A stretch of 33,657 bases of DNA from Caloramator sp. (GCA_026417075.1 JAOADY010000025.1:1-33657), one strand, 5' to 3'. Shown: positions 1-9,990, numbered from the stretch's first letter. The notes: generated from the sequence alone by a model not told the origin. Numbers and translations: made by a program.

Positions 1-4
1 TCAT
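1..4 (-). CDS. Possible start codon of a gene running off the left edge
   Basis: On the minus strand an ATG (positions 4-2) is preceded by a good GGAGG-type ribosome binding site (complement of 9-13) about six bases upstream. Only the start codon and one further base lie in the window, so the product cannot be identified. It lies 77 bases beyond the rpmE terminator, in the same direction. Confidence 0.4.
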
Positions 5-80
5 TCTATCCTCCACCAATTTAAAATTCCTATACAATTTATATTCCACGCATTATAATTAATATTCGTAAAAATACATA

Positions 81-108
81 AAAGAAAAAAGACCGGTAAC
101 CCGGTCTT
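81..108 (-). terminator. Rho-independent terminator after rpmE
   Basis: AAGACCGG and CCGGTCTT (89-108) pair around a four-base loop. On the minus strand the stem is followed by a U-rich tract (complement of 81-90). It overlaps the last codon and stop region of rpmE, so it ends that transcript. Confidence 0.9.
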
Positions 109-109
109 A

Positions 110-322
110 TTATTCTTCTGATTTTAAGTTGTACTTCTTCATAAACTTTTCTACTCTTCCGCCAGTATCAACCATCTTATGCTTTCCAGTAAAGAATGGG
201 TGGCACTTTGAGCAAATTTCAACCTTTAATTCCTTTTTTACGGAGCCAGTTGTAAAAGTATTGCCGCAAGCGCACTTAACTACCGCCTCATGGGTATAGT
301 TTGGATGTATATTTTCCTTCAT
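110..322 (-). CDS. rpmE: 50S ribosomal protein L31, zinc-binding type
   Basis: Structural protein of the large ribosomal subunit, 70 residues from the chosen start. It begins [11 protein letters not shown], the typical L31 opening, and carries C17-A-C19 and C37-S-K-C40, the cysteine pairs of the zinc-binding (C+) paralogue; non-zinc paralogues lack them. An in-frame GTG nine bases upstream is part of the AGAGGTG ribosome binding site, so the ATG at 322 is preferred. It follows rho, as in Bacillus, but has its own promoter at 426-454 and its own terminator, and can therefore be transcribed independently. In Bacillus the zinc form of L31 is swapped for a zinc-free paralogue under zinc starvation; no such paralogue is in this window. 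Confidence 0.96.
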   Translation of the reverse strand: MKENIHPNYTHEAVVKCACGNTFTTGSVKKELKVEICSKCHPFFTGKHKMVDTGGRVEKFMKKYNLKSEE

Positions 323-425
323 CCCTATCACCTCTTTCTCTGCTTATATTCTACATAATCCATTTTCATGGTTATTATTTCTGTTCTCAATGCTCAACTT
401 GTTATGTAGGCATTTTGACCTTTAA

Positions 426-454
426 ATTATATCACAATTTTTTTTAGTTATCAA
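426..454 (-). promoter_or_regulatory. Sigma-A promoter of rpmE
   Basis: On the minus strand TTGATA (454-449), a 17-base spacer and TATAAT (431-426), with TG one base before the -10 box (extended -10). The predicted start is about 95 bases upstream of the rpmE ATG. It lies directly downstream of the rho stop codon, where no rho terminator is visible. Confidence 0.75.
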
Positions 455-471
455 CTATTTTTGCTATAACT

Positions 472-1854
472 CTAATCTTTTATAATTTTAGGAAATATTT
501 GTACAAACTCTTTGTTGTTTTTAGTCCTAAGAAGAGCCGTTAAAAGCTTTTCTGTTGCTTCCTGTGTCGTTTCATTAGATAAAAGCCTTCTTATTGCCAT
601 AACCGCATTGTATTCATCCATAGAGAGAAGAAGTTCTTCCCTTCTTGTTCCTGACTTGTTTATATCTATCGCAGGAAAAATTCTTCTTTCCTGAAGTTTT
701 CTATCAAGATGTACCTCCATGTTTCCAGTACCTTTAAATTCTTCAAATATAACATCATCCATACGGCTTCCCGTTTCAACAAGAGCAGTTGAAATAATTG
801 TAAGGCTTCCTCCCTCTTCGATATTCCTTGCAGCACCAAAAAATTTTTTAGGCTGAATTAATGCTCCTGGATCAAGTCCTCCCGAAAGCGTTCTTCCCGT
901 AGGAGAAATCGTAAGGTTATATGCCCTTGCAAGCCTTGTTATACTATCAAGAAGTATAACGACATCCCTTTTCATCTCAACAAGTCTTTTAGCCCTCTCT
1001 AAAACAAGCTCTGCTACCCTTATATGATTCTCTGGTTCCTCATCAAAGGTAGAATAAACTATTTCACCTTTTATAGACCTTTGTATATCTGTAACTTCCT
1101 CGGGTCTTTCGTCTATTAAAAGTACAATAAGGTCAATATCCGAATAATTTTGAGTTATTGCATTTGCAATTTTCTTCAAAAGTATTGTTTTCCCTGCTTT
1201 TGGTGGTGCAACTATAAGTCCTCTTTGTCCTCTTCCTATAGGAGCGAGTATGTCAATAAGCCTTGTTGCTATATCATTTCCTGTAGTTTCAAGATTGAGC
1301 CTTTTATTTGGATATATAGGAGTAAGCATTTCAAAGGGTTTTCTTCCTATTATTCTCTCCGGCGTTGTTCCGTTTATCTCTTGAAGATAAATAAGCGCTT
1401 TATATTTTTCCGTTTCCTTTGGATACCTTGCTTTACCCTTTATTTTATCACCTGTTTTTAAATTAAATTTTCTTATCTGAGACGGAGAAACATATATATC
1501 CCTAGGCCCCTGCTGATAATTATCAAGCCTTAAAAATCCATAGGACTGATTTTCAATCAGTTCAAATATTCCTTCAACAGTTTCAGAATCAGCAATAAGT
1601 TCCTGCATTTTCACTCTTTTTTCTTCATCTATGTCATTTAATTTAATATCCTCAACAAGTTTTTCAACCTCTGAAATCACAGGAGGTACAGGTTCACTAA
1701 TATCTTCAACTTTATTTTGTTTTTCTTCATAAAGTCTTAAAATCTCCTCTATAAGTTCGCTCTTTCTATATTTTGTAATATACTTAATGTCATATTCTTT
1801 CCCTATTTCCCTTAGTTCCTCAAGGGTTTTATGTTTTAATTCTTCAAAATTCAT
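472..1854 (-). CDS. rho: Transcription termination factor Rho
   Basis: Hexameric RNA-dependent ATPase/translocase that ends transcription of untranslated RNA; 460 residues. Residues about 5-45 look like the N-terminal helical Rho domain. A short acidic linker (about 48-90) follows. A cold-shock-like RNA-binding domain spans about 93-165, with GFLRL and the [10 protein letters not shown] stretch. The RecA-like ATPase follows, with Walker A APPKAGKT at 216-223, the Walker B and catalytic region around [10 protein letters not shown], and the R-loop region near [15 protein letters not shown]. The linker is short compared with the large insertion of some actinobacterial or clostridial Rho proteins. 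The start is supported by GGAGGT eight bases upstream. The long leader (1855-2092) holds two A/T-rich inverted repeats that may matter for its regulation. No terminator is visible before the rpmE promoter. Confidence 0.97.
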   Translation of the reverse strand: MNFEELKHKTLEELREIGKEYDIKYITKYRKSELIEEILRLYEEKQNKVEDISEPVPPVISEVEKLVEDIKLNDIDEEKRVKMQELIADSETVEGIFELIENQSYGFLRLDNYQQGPRDIYVSPSQIRKFNLKTGDKIKGKARYPKETEKYKALIYLQEINGTTPERIIGRKPFEMLTPIYPNKRLNLETTGNDIATRLIDILAPIGRGQRGLIVAPPKAGKTILLKKIANAITQNYSDIDLIVLLIDERPEEVTDIQRSIKGEIVYSTFDEEPENHIRVAELVLERAKRLVEMKRDVVILLDSITRLARAYNLTISPTGRTLSGGLDPGALIQPKKFFGAARNIEEGGSLTIISTALVETGSRMDDVIFEEFKGTGNMEVHLDRKLQERRIFPAIDINKSGTRREELLLSMDEYNAVMAIRRLLSNETTQEATEKLLTALLRTKNNKEFVQIFPKIIKD

Positions 1855-1956
1855 ATTATACCTCCAAAATTGAGTAAAAATATATACATATAACCATTAA
1901 ATTAATATTGAAGCTACAAAAATATAATTCAATAGATCATCTAAAACAGGGATTTA

Positions 1957-1989
1957 TCTATTATATGAAATAAAGGATGATATAATAGA
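1957..1989 (-). repeat. Inverted repeat in the rho leader
   Basis: TCTATTATAT (1957-1966) and ATATAATAGA (1980-1989) are perfect 10-base inverted repeats separated by 13 bases. They could form a weak A/U-rich hairpin in the rho leader RNA or act as a protein-binding site. Function unknown. Confidence 0.5.
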
Positions 1990-1997
1990 AATAGAAT

Positions 1998-2026
1998 TTC
2001 TTAAGATTTGTTATAATATTTAAGAA
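1998..2026 (-). repeat. Second inverted repeat in the rho leader
   Basis: TTCTTAA (1998-2004) and TTAAGAA (2020-2026) are perfect 7-base inverted repeats flanking a 15-base loop. It lies just upstream of the first repeat in the direction of rho transcription. I saw no convincing -35/-10 pair for rho between 1855 and 2090. Confidence 0.4.
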
Positions 2027-2092
2027 GGATTTTTAGCATCGTCCTAGCTTTATTATTCTACAACATCTGGATAAAAAAGTAAAGAGAAATTT

Positions 2093-2131
2093 AAAAAGCA
2101 GCCCATTCATTTTTTGAATAAGCCGCTTTTT
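2093..2131 (-). terminator. Terminator after glpX
   Basis: On the minus strand a 17-base stem (3 G-U pairs) closes an AAAAA loop. The 3' arm ends in UUUUU. It begins 8 bases beyond the glpX stop codon. Confidence 0.88.
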
Positions 2132-2139
2132 GAAATTTT

Positions 2140-3099
2140 TTACTCTTTTACCTTTAAATTATGAATTGTATTTACAAACCTTATCGTTCCAGTTTTTGCC
2201 CTCATAACTACAGATTGAGTCTTTGCTTTATCCTTTTCGTAATATACTACTCCCTTTAAAAGATCTCCATCGGATACTCCTGTTGCTGCAAAATACACCT
2301 CATCGCCACTTACAATATCGTCGAGCATCATTATCTTACTCAAATCGCTAATTCCCATTTCACTGCATCTTTTTCTTTCTTCCTCAGTTTCAGGATAAAG
2401 TCTTGCCTGCATATCTCCCCCTAGGCATTTTAATGCCGCCGCTGCAATAACTCCTTCCGGTGCTCCTCCAATTCCTACCATAAGATCAACCCCAGTATCT
2501 TCAAAACCCGTTGCAATAGCAGCTGCAATATCACCATCTCCAATAAGCTTCATTCTTGCCCCAACCCTTCTTACCTCATCCATCAAATGATTATGCCTTT
2601 CTCTATCAAGCATGATTACCGTAATATCTTCAACAGATTTTGAAAGTGCCCTTGCCACATTTTTTATATTCTCGCTTAATGGTGCATCAAGATTTACGCA
2701 TCCTTTAGCCTTAGGTCCTACTGCAATCTTTTCCATATACATATCTGGTGCATGTAAAAGCCCTCCTTTGCTTGACAGAGCAACAACTGCAAGAGCATTG
2801 GGAAGCCCTCTTGCAACACATTTTGTGCCATCAAGAGGATCAACTGCAATATCTACTTCAATTGAATTTAAATCTCCGCATCCTACCTTTTCTCCTATAT
2901 AGAGCATAGGAGCTTCATCCATCTCCCCTTCTCCTATAACAACAGTTCCTCTAATATCAAGCGTATCAAACATCCTTCTCATTCCATCAACCGCAGCCTG
3001 ATCAGCTGCATTTTTGTCTCCTCTTCCCATAAACTTTGCCCCTCCAAGGGCAGCAGCCTCAGTAACCCTTATAAGCCCCAACGCTAGATCCATATTCAT
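2140..3099 (-). CDS. glpX: Fructose-1,6-bisphosphatase class II (GlpX)
   Basis: Hydrolyses fructose 1,6-bisphosphate to fructose 6-phosphate in gluconeogenesis, in the cytoplasm. The 319-residue length matches the GlpX family. Diagnostic metal-binding motifs are GEGEMDEAP at about 56-64 and DPLDGT at 87-92, with the GGAPEG loop in the C-terminal half. GGAGG six bases before the ATG fixes the start. It has its own sigma-A promoter (3137-3165) and terminator. It sits between rho and the transaldolase-like gene, as in the Bacillus pyrG-rho region, though murA is absent. An 8-base inverted repeat 24 bases beyond the -35 box could be an operator (see 3189-3221). Confidence 0.95.
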   Translation of the reverse strand: MNMDLALGLIRVTEAAALGGAKFMGRGDKNAADQAAVDGMRRMFDTLDIRGTVVIGEGEMDEAPMLYIGEKVGCGDLNSIEVDIAVDPLDGTKCVARGLPNALAVVALSSKGGLLHAPDMYMEKIAVGPKAKGCVNLDAPLSENIKNVARALSKSVEDITVIMLDRERHNHLMDEVRRVGARMKLIGDGDIAAAIATGFEDTGVDLMVGIGGAPEGVIAAAALKCLGGDMQARLYPETEEERKRCSEMGISDLSKIMMLDDIVSGDEVYFAATGVSDGDLLKGVVYYEKDKAKTQSVVMRAKTGTIRFVNTIHNLKVKE

Positions 3100-3136
3100 A
3101 TTAATCCTCCAATATGCTACTCATAATCATATAAAT

Positions 3137-3165
3137 ATTATATTTTAAAAACCAATTAATGTCAA
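3137..3165 (-). promoter_or_regulatory. Consensus sigma-A promoter of glpX
   Basis: On the minus strand TTGACA (3165-3160), exactly 17 bases, then TATAAT (3142-3137): both hexamers match consensus. The predicted start lies about 30 bases before the glpX ATG. Confidence 0.85.
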
Positions 3166-3188
3166 TATAATGCTAATTATTTATCAAT

Positions 3189-3221
3189 TGTGTTATGCTC
3201 TATATGTTTTTGTATAACACA
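3189..3221. promoter_or_regulatory. Inverted repeat upstream of the glpX promoter, possible operator
   Basis: TGTGTTAT (3189-3196) and ATAACACA (3214-3221) are perfect 8-base inverted repeats with a 17-base gap, 24 bases upstream of the glpX -35 box. There is no U-tract, so it is not a terminator. It could bind a dimeric regulator; the regulator is unknown. Confidence 0.35.
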
Positions 3222-3263
3222 TTTATTATAAATATTTTTTTAATATCATAAACTTTTACTTTG

Positions 3264-3303
3264 AAAAAGCCCTTCATCTATTATATAAGACGAAAGGCTT
3301 TTT
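3264..3303 (-). terminator. Terminator after the transaldolase-like gene
   Basis: On the minus strand AAAAAGCCTTTCGTCT pairs fully (two G-U) with AGATGAAGGGCTTTTT around an 8-base loop, a 16-bp stem ending in U residues. It lies 32 bases past the stop codon. Confidence 0.9.
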
Positions 3304-3334
3304 ATTTTTTTAACATATATCTTTTTTAATATAT

Positions 3335-3982
3335 TTATTTTTTAGGTACTTTATTCCAATCAGCAAGAAATTTTTCTATGCCTGTATCAGTTAAAACATG
3401 TTTTGTCATCTGTTCTAAAACTTTATAAGGTATCGTTGCTATATGTGCTCCTGCAATTGCGGCATTTATTGCATGAAGAGGATTTCTTATACTTGCCGCT
3501 ATAATTTCTGTTTCAATTCCATAATTATCAAATATTCTAACTATTTCTTCAATAAGTTGCATACCTTCAAGCCCATTATCATCTAATCTTCCAACAAAGG
3601 GGCTCACATAGGAAGCACCTGCTTTTGCAGCTAAAAGAGCCTGAGCCGCTGAAAAAATTAAAGTTACATTAGTCTTTATTCCTTCTTTAGAAAGAACGCT
3701 TACTGCCTTTAACCCTTCTATTGTCATTGGTATTTTTATAACCACGTTTTTATGAATTTTAGCAAGTTCTCTTGCTTCCTTTACCATACCTTCTTTATCT
3801 AGGCTTATAACCTCTGCACTTATAGATCCATCAACTATTTGTGTTATTTCTTTAATAACCTCAATAAAATCTCTTCCTTCTTTTGCAATTAACGACGGAT
3901 TTGTAGTTACACCATCTAAAATCCCCCAACTTGCAGCCTCTCTTATTTCATTAACATTAGCAGTATCAATAAAAATTTTCAT
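3335..3982 (-). CDS. fsa: Transaldolase-like fructose-6-phosphate aldolase
   Basis: Small transaldolase (TalC/MipB/FSA type), 215 residues, forming a TIM barrel that uses a Schiff-base lysine. It opens [13 protein letters not shown] with the family Asp at position 6. TTNPS lies at 26-30, and VVIKIP contains the probable catalytic Lys83. Members of this subfamily act as transaldolase or as fructose-6-phosphate aldolase, and sequence reading does not decide between them. Two adjacent ATGs occur. The second (3982) gives better spacing to GGAGGGG and the usual N-terminus. The gene follows the Cys-rich protein by 34 bases and is probably cotranscribed with it. It is the equivalent of ywjH in the Bacillus pyrG-rho region. 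Confidence 0.92.
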   Translation of the reverse strand: MKIFIDTANVNEIREAASWGILDGVTTNPSLIAKEGRDFIEVIKEITQIVDGSISAEVISLDKEGMVKEARELAKIHKNVVIKIPMTIEGLKAVSVLSKEGIKTNVTLIFSAAQALLAAKAGASYVSPFVGRLDDNGLEGMQLIEEIVRIFDNYGIETEIIAASIRNPLHAINAAIAGAHIATIPYKVLEQMTKHVLTDTGIEKFLADWNKVPKK

Positions 3983-4016
3983 CATACCCCTCCTTTTATC
4001 TTTTAAATGCCTGCTT

Positions 4017-4385
4017 TTACATTATTCCTAATGCCTTTAACAATTCTAAAATATCATTATTATATTGAGCCATAATATCTTTAACATTTTTATCTTTCCC
4101 TACAAAGGCTATTTCCATACCAGAAATTGGGCAAATTATAATATTGAGAGGTTTTGTCATTAAATCCAAAAGTCTAAACTTAAAGCGGTGAATGTTCTCA
4201 CAGGCAATACAATTAATATCAAATACTAAATCCTTTTTTATTCTTTTTACTTTAAACATATTTTCACCGCATCTGCATTTTGCCTCCATTGTTTCCTTTA
4301 AATTAAATATATCCACATCTACTATGTTATATTCCCCGCATTTTGCACATTTTACAGCAATTTTATTGGAAGCATCAAAAACCAT
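4017..4385 (-). CDS. Cysteine-rich zinc-ribbon-like protein of unknown function
   Basis: I do not recognise a named family. The 122-residue protein has paired cysteines: C13-x2-C16, C37-x-C39, C59-x2-C62, plus C85. This suggests one or two metal-binding knuckles in the N-terminal two thirds. The C-terminal third has no cysteine and is predicted helical. There is no signal peptide or membrane segment, so it is probably cytoplasmic. GGAGGTGAG supports the ATG at 4385. It lies between pyrG (which ends in its own terminator) and the aldolase gene, at the place held by ywjG in Bacillus, but does not look like that protein. A nucleic-acid-binding or metal-sensing role is only a guess. Confidence 0.85.
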   Translation of the reverse strand: MVFDASNKIAVKCAKCGEYNIVDVDIFNLKETMEAKCRCGENMFKVKRIKKDLVFDINCIACENIHRFKFRLLDLMTKPLNIIICPISGMEIAFVGKDKNVKDIMAQYNNDILELLKALGIM

Positions 4386-4452
4386 ATACTCACCTCCACA
4401 ATATATTTATTCTTCATTAATTTAAGAATTCCTCCCTTTGTCGAAAAATATC

Positions 4453-4478
4453 ACAAAAAGAAAAAGGGCAAAATGCCC

Positions 4479-4480
<2 letters not shown>
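4453..4480 (-). terminator. Terminator after pyrG
   Basis: AAGGGCA and TGCCCTT (4464-4480) pair around a three-base loop. On the minus strand a run of U follows (complement of 4453-4465). It overlaps the pyrG stop codon. Confidence 0.9.
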
Positions 4481-6119
<1,639 letters not shown>

Positions 6120-6123
6120 TTAT

Positions 6124-6152
6124 ATTTTACTTCAAATAACATCCTAAATCAA
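6124..6152 (-). promoter_or_regulatory. Sigma-A-like promoter of pyrG
   Basis: On the minus strand TTGATT (6152-6147), 17 bases, TAAAAT (6129-6124). The predicted start is about 30 bases before the pyrG ATG. Confidence 0.6.
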
Positions 6153-6220
6153 TAAAAAATCTATTTGAAATTTATACATAATTTAGTATACCATAAGTAA
6201 AAACTTTAAAACATAAAATT

Positions 6221-6251
6221 TAAATAAAAATAGGCAGCTTTGCCGCCTATT
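6221..6251 (-). terminator. Terminator after the UPF0173 hydrolase gene
   Basis: AATAGGCGGC and GCTGCCTATT (minus strand, 6251-6229) pair around AAA with one G-U pair, followed by a U-rich stretch. It overlaps the stop codon of the upstream gene. Confidence 0.88.
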
Positions 6252-6885
6252 CATAGTTTAACACATAAACTAAAGTTTCATTATTAATATCTTCATTTTT
6301 TATTTCAAGAACCTGGGACTTTAACCTTTCAACCCTATTAAAACTCTTTAGAAATTTTTCAACATCATCTAAATCGAATTTTAAAACAGGTGTTTTATAA
6401 TGCATGGGTATTATCACTTTAGGATTAATTTTTTTCACAAGTTCTAAAGCTTCATCTGAATTTATAGTATAAACTCCTCCAACAGGTATTAAAAGTATAT
6501 CAATTCTTCCAAGCATTTTAATTTGTTCATCAGATAATATATGCCCTAAATCTCCGAGATGACAGAGTCTAATACCTTCATACTCAAAGAGATAAACTGT
6601 ATTATCTCCCCTTTTAGCTCCAAATACTTCATCATGATATGTATGTATACCATTTATTGTAATATCTTTTATATAAAAATTACCAACTTTATCTATTATT
6701 TTAAAATTTCCTTTTATACAATCCGTAAAATTATGATCATAGTGATTATGGCTTATTGTAACGATATCAGCCTCAACAGATGGGATTCTATAACCTACAT
6801 TATCATCAAAAGGATCGGTTAATATTCTTACTCCGTTGTTCATAGTTATTTTAAAGCACGAATGTCCAAGCCACTTAATTCTCAT
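6247..6885 (-). CDS. UPF0173-type metal-dependent hydrolase, metallo-beta-lactamase fold
   Basis: Predicted soluble metallo-hydrolase of 212 residues. The metal site is visible as H46-N-H48-Y-D50-H51, followed by a histidine-rich strand (HTYHDEVFG), then HLGDLGH and a late MHYKTP. This set and the short length fit the UPF0173 (YtkL-like) group rather than RNase J or glyoxalase II. The physiological substrate is not known. GGGAGGGG supports the ATG. It is separated by 101 bases from the DUF1934 gene upstream. That gap holds a 10-base A/T-only inverted repeat (6930-6939 with 6961-6970), so it may be a separate transcript. Confidence 0.88.
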   Translation of the reverse strand: MRIKWLGHSCFKITMNNGVRILTDPFDDNVGYRIPSVEADIVTISHNHYDHNFTDCIKGNFKIIDKVGNFYIKDITINGIHTYHDEVFGAKRGDNTVYLFEYEGIRLCHLGDLGHILSDEQIKMLGRIDILLIPVGGVYTINSDEALELVKKINPKVIIPMHYKTPVLKFDLDDVEKFLKSFNRVERLKSQVLEIKNEDINNETLVYVLNYE

Positions 6886-6986
6886 AAAACCCCTCCCTAA
6901 TATATTAACTTTGAAATAGTTTTACCATTATTATAAATAATATTCAATATCTTTTTATAATATTTATAATTTATTAAATAAAATAC

Positions 6987-7409
6987 TCATTGTATAGGTT
7001 TTATATTAAGTTCAATGGAATTATTTATAGGTTCAAAGCCTGCTGCCTCCATCCTATATTCAAGCTGAACCCTACCTCCCTTTTCATTAATATCAATATC
7101 TACCTTAGTTGGTTTTATCATAACTTCAAGAGAGCCAAAGGGCGTGCTGTAAATACTCACATCATTAACACCCTTCTTAAACACAAAATTTGAATTAGTA
7201 GTCCCTCTTCTTATTATGGTAAGAGAATTATCTTCTATTTTCAATGTTGTCTTAGTCCCTTCCATTCCTGATATTTCACTTTCATCATAAACAGCCATAT
7301 ATTGATTATCTTCTTTAAAAAATTTTCCTTCAGTAATTAATTCTATAATCTCTGGTTCTCCATCAATATATTGTTTGGTCTTTACCGATATCAAAGCCTT
7401 GTTCTCCAT
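6987..7409 (-). CDS. DUF1934 (YwiB-like) beta-barrel protein
   Basis: 140 residues, without signal peptide or membrane helix. The alternation of short strands (ISVKTKQYIDG, KTTLKIEDNSLTIIRRG, VQLEYRMEAAG) and the phrase SIYSTPFGSLEV match the DUF1934 family, which has a calycin-like barrel and is typified by Bacillus YwiB. Function is unknown. GGAGG lies before the ATG. It begins 15 bases after murI, so the two very probably form an operon, with murI first. Confidence 0.85.
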   Translation of the reverse strand: MENKALISVKTKQYIDGEPEIIELITEGKFFKEDNQYMAVYDESEISGMEGTKTTLKIEDNSLTIIRRGTTNSNFVFKKGVNDVSIYSTPFGSLEVMIKPTKVDIDINEKGGRVQLEYRMEAAGFEPINNSIELNIKPIQ

Positions 7410-7424
7410 AATTATCCTCCTATT

Positions 7425-8231
7425 TTAGTACTTCTCAATATCTACCTTAATAATCTTTTTTATCTCAGTATTTAAAAATCTTTCACCTACTTTTAAAAAT
7501 CTATCAGGATTATCACTCACATAATATTTATAATTAGCATCCTTATTTTCTTTATTTTCAATGCCACTATCTATAAGTATCTCCTTTAATTTTAAAGCCG
7601 TTGCTAAAGCCGGGTTTATAAGTTTAACCTTATCTCCCATCACCTTGCCAACTGTCTTTGTTAAAAGAGGATAATGGGTACATCCCATAACAAGAGTATC
7701 AATATTAAGACCTTTTAAAGGTTTTAAATATTCCTGTGCTATAAGCGTAGACACATTTGTATCAGCCCAGCCTTCTTCAACAATTGGCACAAACAAAGGA
7801 CACGGATATGCAAACAACTCCGCCTCAGGTTTTAGTTTTTTTATTGCTCTTTCATAGGCTCTGCTTCCTATGGTTCCTTCAGTTCCAATAATACCTATTC
7901 TGTTATTTAAAGTAGCTTTAACCGCCATATCCGCTCCCGGTTCAATAACGCCTATTATAGGTATATCAAATTCACTTTGAAGCCTTTCAAGACTTAATGC
8001 AGAGGCAGTATTACAAGCAACAACTATAGCCTTTACATTCATATTCATTAAAAATCTAGTATTTTGAAATGAAAATTTAGTAATAGTTTCAGTAGATTTG
8101 CTTCCATAGGGGACTCTTGCTGTATCCCCAAAATATACTATATCTTCATTAGGAAGTATTCTCATTATTTCCTTTACAACAGTAAGTCCTCCTATACCTG
8201 AATCAAAAACTCCAACAGCTCTATCGTCCAT
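7425..8231 (-). CDS. murI: Glutamate racemase
   Basis: Interconverts L- and D-glutamate to supply D-Glu for peptidoglycan; 268 residues, the family length. Catalytic cysteines are Cys73 in VACNTAS and Cys184 in GCTHYPLL, with His186 beside the second. The substrate-binding D10-S11 is in GVFDSGIGGLTV. The PYGSKS loop at 41-46 is also typical. The start has a weaker AGGTAGGG site eight bases upstream. It is cotranscribed with the DUF1934 gene downstream (15-base gap). The 155-base gap upstream holds the SASP terminator and an A/T-rich region. Confidence 0.96.
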   Translation of the reverse strand: MDDRAVGVFDSGIGGLTVVKEIMRILPNEDIVYFGDTARVPYGSKSTETITKFSFQNTRFLMNMNVKAIVVACNTASALSLERLQSEFDIPIIGVIEPGADMAVKATLNNRIGIIGTEGTIGSRAYERAIKKLKPEAELFAYPCPLFVPIVEEGWADTNVSTLIAQEYLKPLKGLNIDTLVMGCTHYPLLTKTVGKVMGDKVKLINPALATALKLKEILIDSGIENKENKDANYKYYVSDNPDRFLKVGERFLNTEIKKIIKVDIEKY

Positions 8232-8360
8232 ATTATCCCTACCTTAAATGCTATAATAATATTATATTATTTCTTTATAATACTTTTGTATATATGCGCA
8301 TTAATTTTTTTGTCCATATAATAATAAAACAATATATATCATTTGTAAATATATTTAAAA

Positions 8361-8389
8361 GTAAAAAAGAGCCGGCTAACCGGCTCTTT
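8361..8389 (-). terminator. Terminator after the SASP gene
   Basis: AAAGAGCCGG and CCGGCTCTTT (8366-8389) form a perfect 10-bp stem with a four-base loop. On the minus strand UUUUUU follows. It overlaps the SASP stop codon. Confidence 0.92.
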
Positions 8390-8570
8390 ATTTTGAGTTA
8401 TTTTGTGAGATTGCCCTTTCTGCGTAACGAATTGCAGCCGTAACAAGATTTCCACAGTCCCTTGATGGTACAGCTCCCCATCCTTCACTCTGGACTATGT
8501 CATATACCCCGATTTCCTTTGCAAGCTCCATCTTTAGCTCTTCTGACATTAAGCTGTGATGTCTGCTCAT
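8388..8570 (-). CDS. Small acid-soluble spore protein, alpha/beta type (SspF-like)
   Basis: DNA-binding protein that coats the chromosome in the dormant spore; 60 residues. It opens MSRHHSLMSEELKMELAKE. Two SASP signatures are visible: the germination-protease-type segment MELAKEIG and the EGWGAVPSRDCGNLVTAAIRYAE helix-turn region. Its opening is closest to the SspF branch; Bacillus sspF lies beside veg and ispE, both also in this window but 8-15 kb away. A TTG one codon upstream could be read as a start, but the ATG at 8570 has ideal spacing to AGGGGGG. Possible promoter at 8600-8629. Confidence 0.93.
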   Translation of the reverse strand: MSRHHSLMSEELKMELAKEIGVYDIVQSEGWGAVPSRDCGNLVTAAIRYAERAISQNNSK

Positions 8571-8599
8571 CAAAATCCCCCCTATCTTGTTACTAATTT

Positions 8600-8629
8600 T
8601 ATTTTACCCAGTTTAAAATATTATATCCA
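8600..8629 (-). promoter_or_regulatory. Possible promoter of the SASP gene, sigma-G-like
   Basis: On the minus strand TGGATA (8629-8624), 17 bases, TAAAATA (8606-8600). The -35 resembles the sigma-G TGMATA pattern; the -10 matches only part of CATAMTA and could equally be a weak sigma-A box. The sigma-G assignment leans on the known regulation of SASP genes. Confidence 0.35.
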
Positions 8630-8637
8630 TGTATTAT

Positions 8638-9990
8638 TTACATAGTAAGCTCTCCATTTGAAGTATCAACAATTTTTAGTATTCTTTCCTCAGTTCCATC
8701 TAAAGCGTTTATATAAACAATATATTTTTCTCCTTTATAATCGCCATAAAATTCATAGCACATTACCTCTCTAAAAGATTCCATAGGTATTATAGTAAGC
8801 CTTATATTTTTTACATTAAGGTTTTGGCTTACATTAACATATGCTTCCTTAGCAGTAATCCTAGGTTTTGAAATTTTTCTATCATAATGAGCAATTAGGT
8901 AATGGGCAGATTCAATGCCAACTATCTCTCCATTATCAAGAGCTATCTTTAATTTTATCTGATCTGGATATACAACTACTTTATCTTTAACATACACATA
9001 ATTAACAACTGCAACGTTGTCATATTTTAAAGAATATGTAGGTATCATATTTTTATATCCATTTTTATCTAAATACTCTAATCCTTTTTTAACAGCTGAT
9101 TTTATATCTAAATTAGATTTTGGTATAGTTCTGCTTCTTAGCATATATACTACTTTCCCGCCATTTCTGCTAATATCAATATTAATATCGCTCTCCTTTG
9201 AGTTTTTTAATTTTACTTTAAAAGCATAGGCAGGAATCTTTTCACCTTGTTTATTGCTGTATATTCCAATATTTTCAACATTGTTTTCAAAAAGCTTTAA
9301 AACTATGTTTTTAGCTTCACTTTCACTTATTATCTTCTCAGATAAAACCTTTGGCTTTATGTTAAGAACATTCTCTGCAAAAGGTCCATCATAAATAAGA
9401 GTCGGATATTGTTGCATTTCATCGGATATATTCTTAAATTGAGTTTCAATAGTATTTGCAGTAGCCCTTCCAAAGTATGAACTCCCACCTTGCTTAATAT
9501 CACCCCATTTTATATCTACCTCTGTTAACGATGCTTGAAAGTTTCTAAGCTGAAGGCTTAAATAACCAGCATAATCCCTTAATTTCTCTACCGTTGCCAT
9601 TTCTGCATCTGACAGTTCTTGATTACTATTACTGCTTTTTAAAAGTGAATAACTAAAATCTGCAACCTGTGATAAAAACTTACTTGTTTGACTGATTGAT
9701 GTGTGGGATACAGGAAGAGCATTAAGCTTTTCCTGGGCATCTTCAGCATCTTTCCATATTTCACCAAAAATCAATGTTTTTTGTTTAGAAGAAGATGTTA
9801 CCATAGATTTTGAAAGGGAAACCGATAAACCCTCAACATCATTTATTATATCGTATAAATCCCTTTCATACTGATTCTGAAGATAATTTCTATAATCTCT
9901 TCTATCAAGATACATAAGAATTCCAAAAGTTGTAGAACCTACAACTATTATAGAAACTACTAAAGCTAAAACAGCTCGCTTTTTAAACAT
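8638..9990 (-). CDS. ypeB: Germination protein YpeB
   Basis: Spore inner-membrane protein needed for the stability and activity of the cortex lytic enzyme SleB. Length is 450 residues, the normal size. One N-terminal membrane helix (about 8-27, hydrophobic VLALVVSIIVVG) is followed by a helical region with repeated Ser/Lys/Glu segments. The C-terminal half has PepSY-like repeats, for example the segments ending in GGKVVYMLRSR and DNGEIVGIESAHYL. A GGGGG site precedes the ATG at 9990. It stands alone: the next gene upstream is divergent and sleB is not in the window, although the two are adjacent in Bacillus. The SASP gene lies 67 bases downstream in the same direction, with no hairpin between. 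Confidence 0.93.
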   Translation of the reverse strand: MFKKRAVLALVVSIIVVGSTTFGILMYLDRRDYRNYLQNQYERDLYDIINDVEGLSVSLSKSMVTSSSKQKTLIFGEIWKDAEDAQEKLNALPVSHTSISQTSKFLSQVADFSYSLLKSSNSNQELSDAEMATVEKLRDYAGYLSLQLRNFQASLTEVDIKWGDIKQGGSSYFGRATANTIETQFKNISDEMQQYPTLIYDGPFAENVLNIKPKVLSEKIISESEAKNIVLKLFENNVENIGIYSNKQGEKIPAYAFKVKLKNSKESDINIDISRNGGKVVYMLRSRTIPKSNLDIKSAVKKGLEYLDKNGYKNMIPTYSLKYDNVAVVNYVYVKDKVVVYPDQIKLKIALDNGEIVGIESAHYLIAHYDRKISKPRITAKEAYVNVSQNLNVKNIRLTIIPMESFREVMCYEFYGDYKGEKYIVYINALDGTEERILKIVDTSNGELTM

